A stretch of DNA of 64,000 bases from Dermacentor variabilis (lineage: Eukaryota; Arthropoda; Arachnida; Ixodida; Ixodidae), in the NCBI RefSeq assembly GCF_050947875.1, contig NC_134572.1, forward strand, positions 152,665,105 through 152,729,104, read 5' to 3'. This document shows positions 56,461 to 64,000 of the stretch, piece by piece. How positions within the stretch are numbered: the stretch's first letter is position 1; each line of letters opens with the position of its first letter. Made by a program: the position numbers and the translations under genes. The notes under the pieces are model-generated. The model was not told the origin of the DNA. It ran no database searches and saw nothing but the letters and a program-made list of their open reading frames with translations.

Positions 56461-56797
56461 TCCACTGCGGCACCCATGTTGCGCTGTGGGGTGCCAGAGC
56501 GAAAAGAGCAAAGAGAGCTCCGTATCGTTCTTCAAATTCCCCAAGGAGCCCGTCAAGCGTAAGGCTTGGGAGATGAATGTGGGCAGGAAGGACTGGCGTG
56601 CATGTGACACTTCTGTTTTGTGCTCGGAACATTTCACGCCAGACAGCTACAGTGACGATTTGCGCCTGCTCTCCGAGTTCAGGATACCTGTGAAAAGGCT
56701 GAGGCTGCGGCCAGATGCAGTGCCGACCGTGTTCGCGCACCAACCCATCCTGCAAGCCAAGGGCCATGGTGCTTTGGAAAAACATCGAAGAGAAGAG
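56461..56797 (+). CDS. THAP-domain protein B, exon 1 (start codon changed)
   Basis: Tandem paralogue of 53783-54136, with the THAP motif intact: C-C-AVGC, W, VLCSEHF and AVPTVF. The ATG used in copy A is replaced here (ACAATG became ACCAACT-type sequence), so either the upstream in-frame ATG at 56273 is used, adding about 60 residues before the domain, or the copy is a pseudogene. The exon ends GAG before GCAAGT at 56798, the same GC donor as copy A. The intron that follows holds the 6.4-kb gypsy element 57280-63648. The frame is open and substitutions look conservative. Confidence 0.6.
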
Positions 56798-57279
56798 GCA
56801 AGTGTTGCATTGTTTGTTTAAAGATTGAATGTGAGCGTGTGCTGGTGAGTGCAAGTGGCCGCGAGTGTCATTATGAATGAGTGATTGTAAGGATGGGGGG
56901 GGGTGAATGACAGGCATGAACATGTGGAAGTGTGAAGGAATGATTGCGTGATAAAAATGTGTCATCACTTGTCAGTATGCTCACATAAAATATGGCTAGC
57001 CTGTTCCTGCCACACCGGCACTTTCAATCACGATCAAGGATGGTTGCTTCTTCATGGTTCATTAATCTAGATTGACTTGGTTGAGCATTCATGTTGATGC
57101 AGACGACGTCCTACGATCACAATCGAGAAGCTCGATCGCGGTGCGTGGACTGTGATCTACTTTTTCCAGATTGAGTGAAATCGCAATTTAATTGTTCATT
57201 TAGCAACACCAGATCCCGTTGATGGTCTGACCCAAATCGGGCTCGATCACAATGCAATGTGCCCATGTGACAGGGGTAC

Positions 57280-58108
57280 TGTTACGGTTGGCGTGTAACA
57301 CCCCGGGCAAAAAGGATGCTCTACCACCATGCCTCATCGAAACGAAGGGTGGATTCCTAATTTGCTGTGGTTGTCTTGAGTGGTTTCCGGTCTGTCAGGT
57401 GCACTGCAGTACTTATAGGCCCCTTCATGTGTGTGCATGCCTAAGCGAAATGAAGAGTGGATTCCTAATTTGCTATGGTTGTCTCGAGTGGATGCCGGTC
57501 TGGTGGATGCCCTGTAGTGTTCACAGACCCCTTTGTGTGTGTGCATGAAAACCTTTCCCGCGAACCAGCCAGGACCCACAGGCTGCCGCCAGCGGAGGCA
57601 CGCTCGTGATGACATCAACTGGGACAATGGATCAGTCGCCCATTCACAACCGTACGCCCTTTTCGCGAACCAACGACAAGCGAAAGAGAAGGGCTCAGCT
57701 GCCTACGATCCCCATGACCCATGGGTTGCCACTAGTGGAGGCAAACTCGGGAAAAAATCATCCTGGAAAAGTGGGTGCCGTCGCCAAGCACTGTGGGACT
57801 CTGTGCATGTCACGTGACGTTGACGTGAACAAAATCCCGCCCACGATTTTAGGGGGCTTATTTACAGGGCCCTGCAATGTACTTCTTGACTTCGTTCTCT
57901 TCTTATCTTTCACCAACGATTGAATAAACCATGCAAGTTTCGCACTAGAAGTCGTCTCATCCCTGTCTGATTGCCATGGTCTACCGGACGCCTGCAGCCT
58001 GCCGACTACGCCATGCTACCCAATAGTAACGTCGGTCGAGCTTCGATAAACAGGCGTCATAACAACTGGTCGGCAGTGGTGAAGTATGCTACCCTGGAGA
58101 ATGCAATA
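57280..58108 (+). repeat. 5' LTR of gypsy copy 3
   Basis: 829 bp, with a TATTTACAG TATA-like site near 57860 and AATAAA at 57922. U3 has two tandem units of about 105 bp (about 57338-57446 and 57447-57549, sharing GGATTCCTAATTTGCT and TGTGTGTGCATG). The GCAATA end is one base from the expected GCAACA. The leader right of it has no convincing primer site directly at the LTR edge; TTGGCAGCAATTGGG at 58114 is the nearest candidate. Confidence 0.8.
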
Positions 58109-58392
58109 ATTCGTTGGCAGCAATTGGGATACGTAACTCTGGAGACCCCAACTTTGGATGACATTTTAGAGATCGTCTCTTCTTTGTCCTGGTGACAATG
58201 TTCGGAAGGAAGGTGTCAGGGTTAATGACTGCATATGGTGAGTGCACGGCTTTTCTTCACTAAGGTATCACTTGGCTTTAAGTTTTTTTTTTTTAGAAAT
58301 ACAGAGCAGTGATTTTTCTTTAACTGTTGACGGAAGTTTTGAGTATGTTGAGGTTGTTATAGAGTGAAGAGTTAGCAGCAATAAGGGCAGCC

Positions 58393-61300
58393 ATGAACTT
58401 GAAGGCACTAAAGAAGCCGGAATTGTTGAGCTTGGCCAGAGAGTTGGGCCTCCAAATTGCCGAATCAATGAGAAAGCAGGAGATCATTGAGGTGATCAAA
58501 GCAAGCGGGGCAGACGACGATGAACTGAAGGAATGCTTAGAGAGCATTGCAGGTAAGGAGGAAGAGCATAAGCGGCTGGAAGAAAAGGAAGGGCGTAAGC
58601 GCCTAGAGGAAAAGGAAGAGCGTATGCGCATAGAAGAAAAAGAAGAGCATAAGCGCCTAGACGAAAAAGAAGAGTACGAGCGGGCAGCACGCGACGCACT
58701 CAAAATGAAGCGCCTAGAGATTGAGCTTTTGAGAGCTAAAAATACTGAAAAACCTAGCACAGAGGCACGTGAAATCGAGTGCAGAATGACAGACTTGATG
58801 GCACCCTACGCAGTGGGAGGGTACATAGGTCTTTTTCTGATGCAGTTTGAGCACATGTGTGAGAAAGCAAAATTCGCGAGAAACATGTGGCCACAACGCT
58901 TGCTTACGTTACTGCCACGTGAGGTAGCTGATATCATTACCCACATGGGGAAAGAAGCAGAAGAATTCGACGGAGTCAAAGCAAATCTGCTTAAAAAGTA
59001 TAGATTATCAGCAGAAGCATTTAGGCGAAAATTCAGGGAAGTCGAGTAGACCAAAAGTAAGTCCTACTCAGATTTTGCATACACCTTGAAGGTAAACCTG
59101 AAGGAATGGCTCAGCGAAGAGGGTGCACTTGGCGACGCCGAAAAGACAATGCAGTGCGTTGCTTTAGAACAGTTCTACCGCCAGCTGCCAGTAAACATCA
59201 AGTATTGGGTTCAGGATAGGCCAGGTGTAGACACTATCACGAGAGTGGCTGATCTCGCTGAGGAGTACGTAACTCACCATGTATTCGAAGGTAACGAAGC
59301 TCCTAAGAAGGAGAGGAATAAATACATGACCCGACAAGCCAAAGCGATGGTAAAAGTCAAGTCAGTATAACTCCAAGGAAAGATCAGATTCGGTGAAAAA
59401 TAGTGATGAGAACAGCAAGGGAAGGGAGGAGTCACCCGAACAGAGGGCAGAAAGGCAAAAGAAAAAAAGCTTTAGAGGCCAAGAAACCAGTAGTCTGCTA
59501 CAAGTGCCAGCAAACGAGGCATATCTCCATGGGATGCAAGAATCCCAAACTAGTGTTCATGTCACTAACTAGTAACGAGGAAAATCTGAAATTGCTAGAA
59601 CCGTACATTCGAGACCTCTTGGTAAACGGCAAACCGTGTAGGGTGCTTTGCGCCTCAGCAGCCACAATGGACCTGGTGCATCCATCGTACGTAGAGGAAG
59701 GCCAGTTCACGGTAGAATGTTCTTGGATAAGGCAAGCCTTGGAGACCTCCAGTGTTTGTCTCCCTGTGGCCAAGATTCTTATCGAAGGCCCTTCTGGAGT
59801 ACTGGACACTGAAGCCGCCGTCTCGGCACATCTCCCGCCACAGTATCCATATTTGTTTTCTAACAAATCTGAGGACTTGCTGTGACGCAAGGGAATCGGG
59901 TTTAGTGAAGGAATAGTGCAAGCCTTAACTCATTCCAAGGCAAGGAAGCTCGCGGCCAAGGCAGTGTACAAATGTCCTGTGGTGGAGGAAACAGGTTTGA
60001 TGGAGGATTCGTCAACCAGCACCTAACAGGACAGCCGTATAGAGGATAATGTGGAAAGTACACCAGCTAATGAAGAGGTCAGGAAAGCACCGGAGCCTGA
60101 AACGGTCTCAAGAGGCAGAATGCAGAAGAGTTATTAAATGTAAGCCCTGCCACATGCATTGCTGAGCAAGAAAAAGATTCTACCCTGCGTAACCTAAGGC
60201 CAGACGCGAAAGAAGCTGTGGCCAAACAGAATGTAAAGTTCCTCAAGAGGGCAGGCGTCCTCTATAGAAAGTACACAAGTCGAAAGGGAGTGCAATTAGA
60301 CCAACTCGTGGTGCCGCATCCTTATCGTGAGCAGCTCCTGCACTTGGTCCACGGGGGCTTTTGGACAGGGCATCAGGGCATTCGTAAAACAAAGGACCGC
60401 TTACTGCAGGAATTTGACTGGCCCAGCTGCTTTTGAGAAGTAGAAGCATTCGTAAGAAGCTGCGACACATGTCAACGCATAGGCAAGCCCGGAGATAAGG
60501 CTAAAACGCCAATGAAACCTGTTCCCATTATCGTGGAGCCATTTTGCATGCTCTATAGGCACAGTGCGACAACTTCCTGCAACGCAGTCTGGCTATCGGC
60601 ATATTCTTACTGTACCTATGCCCCGCAATGAAATTTCCAGAGCCAGTGCCCCTCAAAGAACTAAGCTCGGTGGAGATAATCAATGCGCTTTTGTCTATCT
60701 TCGCGCGAGTAGGGTTTCCCGCAGAAATCCAGTCAGATCAAGGATCAGTCTTTACGAGCACACTGATCTCTACGTTTCTGGATACGTGCGGTATTAAAAT
60801 TATTCATAGCTCAGTGTACCACCCGCATTGAAATGCGGTATAGAAAGTCCACTCAGTCATGAAATGGCTTTTGCCTGCCCTTTGTTATGAGCACAAAGCC
60901 AATTGGGAGGTTTGCTTGCCTGCAGCAATGTTCGCGCTTCGAACAGCACTGCACGAATCAACAGGTTTTTCACCTTCAGAGCTCGTTTATGGACGCTGCC
61001 TTCGCTCCCCTCTTCGCATTGTTCGAGAAGCCTGGGAAGGCCGGGCAGACAATCCTTCGGTTGTGGCATACGGGCTAGAGCTGTTGGACCGTCTGCACAT
61101 TTCTCAAGAATTAGCAGGGCAGAAAATGCGTATGGCACAAAGCAATGCTAAGCATTACTATGACAGGACGGCTCGCACGCGACGCTTTAAAGTTAAAGGG
61201 AAAAGGTAATGATCCTGAAACCCTCATTAAAAAACAAGCTAGAGGTTCAATGGGAAGGACCGGTTGACATAATTCAGAAATTATGTGAAACAAACTACGT

Positions 61301-62879
61301 AATCACGGTACCGGGAAAACGAAGGACACGAGAATTGTACCATAGCAATCTACTTAAACCCTTCCGCCAGAAGGAGGCCATTGTGAACATGTCCTTTAAC
61401 CAACCTGAGGAGATGCCTGTCGGCTTTCTGGAGTTAAAAGCAGTGGCGGAGGCCAAAGACATTCACGAGACCATTGACAAGCTAGTAGAGCAGGCAGAGT
61501 TGAATCCCAATCAAAGGACCGATCTGAGGGAACTCGTATTTGAATTTAAAGACATATTTTCAGACACACCTGGCAGGACCACTGCGATTGTTCACGACAT
61601 CGAGTTAACCTCGTCGGACCCAGTTCGTTCAAAAGCTTATCACGTTTCACCTCGTAAACTTCAAGTCATGGCCGCTGAAATAGACAAGATGTTAGAGCTA
61701 GGTGTAATCGAAACAGGAGAGAGTGATTATATGTCGCCTCTTATCTTGGTTGAGGTCCCAGGAAAAGAGCCGCGACCGTGTATCAGCTACCGCTGGCTCA
61801 ATTTAATCACGAAGGACCAGACTTATCCAATACTGCATATCGAGGATAGGCTTGAGAAAGTGAGCAGTGATAATTTCATCTCTACGCTCGATTTAGTCAG
61901 AGGGTATTGGCAGGTTCCGTTGACTGAGAGGGCAAGCAGGCTTGCGGCGTTTATTTCCCCGCTGGGAAGCTTTCGGCCGAAAGTCCTGAGCTTTGGATTG
62001 AAGAATGATTCTTATTGTTTCTTTAGCCTTATGGACCAGGTTCCACGAGGAATGGAGGACATTGCACTTCCGTATCTCGATGACATAGCAATCTTTTTTT
62101 CGTCATGGGCGGACCATGTGCAACACCTGCGAACCGTGTTGTGTCATCTACGAGGGGCCAATGTAACTGTCAAGGCTCCCAAATGCCACTTAGGGTGCGT
62201 GGAGGTAGCTTATCTGGGTCATGTAATAGGGAAAGGCCATCGTCGGCATTCCGAGGTTAAACTGACAGCAATAGCCAACTTCCCGCAACCACGCACCAAG
62301 CGGGACATTAGATCATTCCTTGGCTTGGCGGGTTATTACCAAAGATATATCCTGCGGTATTCCGAGATTGCGAGTTCTTTAACGGATGCTCTCAGAAAAA
62401 CAGAACCAGAAAAGATAAAGTGGGATGACGCAAAAGAAAAGTCTTTTAGTAGGCTGAAGAAAGCACTAACGAGTCAGCCAGTGTTGAACACGTCCAACTA
62501 CTCTAAGCCATTCATTCTTCAGTGTGATGCCACCAACCGGGGTATGGGGGTAGTGCTTTGTCAAAAGAGAGATGATGAAAATGAACACCCCGTCCTGTAC
62601 GCCAGTAGAAAGCTTTCAGTTCGTGACGAGGCATACACTGCATCAGAAAAAGAATGCGCCTGCGTAGTATGGGTGGTGCAAAAGCTAGCTTGCTATATCG
62701 CCGGTTCAAGGTTCACCATAGAGGCTGACCACTGTCGCCTCACATGGCTGCAGTCCATGTCTACAAAAAACGGTCGTCTTTTGTGCTGAAACTTGGCTCT
62801 TCAACAGTACACCTTCGATATTCGCTACAAGAAGGGTAAGCTTAACGGCAATGCCGACGGTCTGAGTCGTTGCCCCTAG
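58393..62879 (+). pseudogene. Gag-Pol polyprotein, gypsy copy 3 (many stops)
   Basis: Same order as copy 2: N-terminal SAP-like and charged repeats, SCAN-like region (58393-59049 then 59086-59370), knuckle CYKCQQTRHISMGC (about 59495-59540, with G to R before His), a protease in which DSA is now CASA, integrase (60218-61209, HH-CC finger kept, final Glu position now a stop), RT and RNase H (61209-62879, YLDD kept, ends NADGLSR). Stops at 59047, 59883, 60434, 60829 and 62787 and several shifts inactivate it. The conserved order in an old copy shows that it is ancestral to the family. Confidence 0.88.
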
Positions 62880-63099
62880 AGTAACGAAAGCCTCATTCTC
62901 ACTGGGGTTTCCGTGGCATTTTTACGTTGGTATTCTTTTTTTCTCTTATGTTTTTTTTATTATCGCGAAGTTGTAGTTGATCTTTAGCTGATTTTAGTAA
63001 CCACGTCTTAACGCTTTCAAGAAATGCCTATTTTTAGTGTTCGGGGGATGGGAAAGCAGTAGCGGGTTTTCTTTTTCTTTCTTTTTTTTTTTTTTTTGT

Positions 63100-63648
63100 C
63101 AAGCCTGGTGTGGTCTTGGGGGAGGGTGGCATTGTGCTCGCCGCTTTGTGGTTGTGGGTCCGGCACTGTTCTGGGGCGATTGCTTGCCCAAACAGGAGAC
63201 GAAAAGTTCCGAGACTGGTTTGCAAGTCCTGTTCACTAGACCAGACCAAGGAGAAAAGGCACAAGATGGGAGAAAAAAGATGCACCACAAGAACTGATCG
63301 TCCTTGGAAAGTGGGTGCCGCTGCCAAGCAGCGTGGGACTCAGTGCATGTCACGTGACATTGACGTGAACAAGATCCCGCCTACGATTTTAGGGAGCCTA
63401 TTTAAAGGGCCCCACAATGTACTTTTTGACTTCATTCTCTTCTTGTCTTTCACCAACCATTGAATAAACCGTGCAAGTTTCGCACTAGAAGTTGTCTCGT
63501 CCCAGCCTGATTGCCATGGTCTACCGGACGCCTGCAGCCTGCCGACAACGCCACATTACCCAATAGTAACATCGGTTGAGCTTTGATAAACAGGCGTCGC
63601 AACAACTGGTCAGCAGCGGTGAGGTACGCTACCCTGGAGAATGCAACA
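63100..63648 (+). repeat. 3' LTR of gypsy copy 3 (left edge uncertain)
   Basis: 63300-63648 aligns with 57757-58108 at about 89 %. AATAAA lies at 63463 and TATTTAAAG at about 63400. Left of 63300 I cannot align it to the 5' LTR U3; a purine-rich GGGGGAGGG at 63117-63126 may be the polypurine tract. The 63100 boundary is a guess. Confidence 0.6.
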
Positions 63649-63907
63649 GTACTAAACTCTTGTACCTAGACCAGCATTTTCGTCTTGCCATATACTATGT
63701 TGTGTTGCAAATTGCAGAGCGCATAATATACACAGTGAACAATTAACGGTGTATTTATTCAAGAACTAGTGTGTTTATTCTTGTTTGTTGACATGGCTGC
63801 TCAGCTAAATCGTAGCATTGCAGGTCCTTGTTTTATGCATTATAGTTCATGTGTTTTTCTTTGCCCTCTTCTCACCCGCCCCTCCTTTCTTTCTATCAAC
63901 TACACAG

Positions 63908-64000
63908 GTCATTGATGCTATCTTGAGAGAAAGTGGTGGGAATGAAGAGCTTGACATGCAAAAGGAGCATTTCCCACTGGGAGCAACAACGGCCGTGGAA
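63908..64000 (+). CDS. THAP-domain protein B, exon 2 (cut by window end)
   Basis: Acceptor CTACACAG before 63908. The frame VIDAILRESGGNEELD parallels exon 2 of gene A, phase 0, without stops to the window edge. The intron from 56798 to 63907 is long because of the gypsy insertion. Confidence 0.6.

Larger units (their letters stand above)
57280..63648 (+). mobile_element. Gmr1-like Ty3/gypsy element, copy 3 (old, dead)
   Basis: TG/CA-bounded element with GTAC at 57276-57279 and 63649-63652 as a 4-bp target duplication. It lies in the intron of THAP gene B. The matching intron of gene A (about 54595-54620) lacks it and provides the empty site. The alignable 350-bp LTR ends differ by about 11 %, so insertion was much earlier than for copies 1 and 2. 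The coding region is heavily broken. Confidence 0.88.

Overview
This is eukaryotic DNA, almost certainly from a hard tick (Ixodidae) or a close chelicerate relative. It has low gene density, introns, Ruka-like tRNA-derived SINEs, LINEs ending in microsatellites, and a THAP-domain gene pair. There are no prokaryotic operons or ribosome-binding sites. By my tally about 70 % of the 64 kb is recognisable transposable element. The only candidates for host genes are two tandem THAP-domain genes at the right end.

Left part (1-20 kb). A SINE end is followed by about 2.4 kb I cannot assign. A Harbinger-like DNA transposon (2531-3437) sits in an older dispersed repeat. A 5'-truncated RNase H-bearing LINE lies at 4161-5687 (minus). 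A Tx1/L1-like LINE (plus) is split at 6483/13183 by a complete 6.7-kb Ty3/gypsy-type LTR element (6484-13182). After it come a tRNA-like head, small repeats and a decayed I-like LINE remnant (17.1-18.4 kb).

Middle (20-42.9 kb). A P-element-like THAP transposon with terminal inverted repeats (20068-22015) carries a hAT-type MITE. A second gypsy element (23189-35879) encodes one intact 1503-residue polyprotein. Its right LTR is split by a full-length I-like LINE (30029-35804) with intact ORF1 and ORF2 and a 13-bp target duplication. Then come an RTE-type LINE with a tRNA-like head (38198-41373), a hairpin MITE and a candidate solo LTR.

Right part (42.9-64 kb). A Ruka-like SINE is followed by a minus-strand CR1/L2-like LINE (45008-51480), split by a 5'-inverted (twin-primed) LINE at 45342-48126, and by two truncated relatives. 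Two tandem THAP genes follow (from 53783 and about 56320). The intron of the second holds an old third gypsy element (57280-63648).

The most notable system is the gypsy family present in three copies. Its pol order is gag-protease-integrase-RT-RNase H, with integrase before RT as in Ty1/copia and in the Gmr1-like branch of Ty3/gypsy, and its gag has a SCAN-like region. Copies 1 and 2 have nearly identical LTR pairs and are young. Copy 3 is about 11 % diverged over the alignable LTR and is dead. The nested insertions, most with target duplications and two with a paralogous empty site in the window, give a relative order of events.
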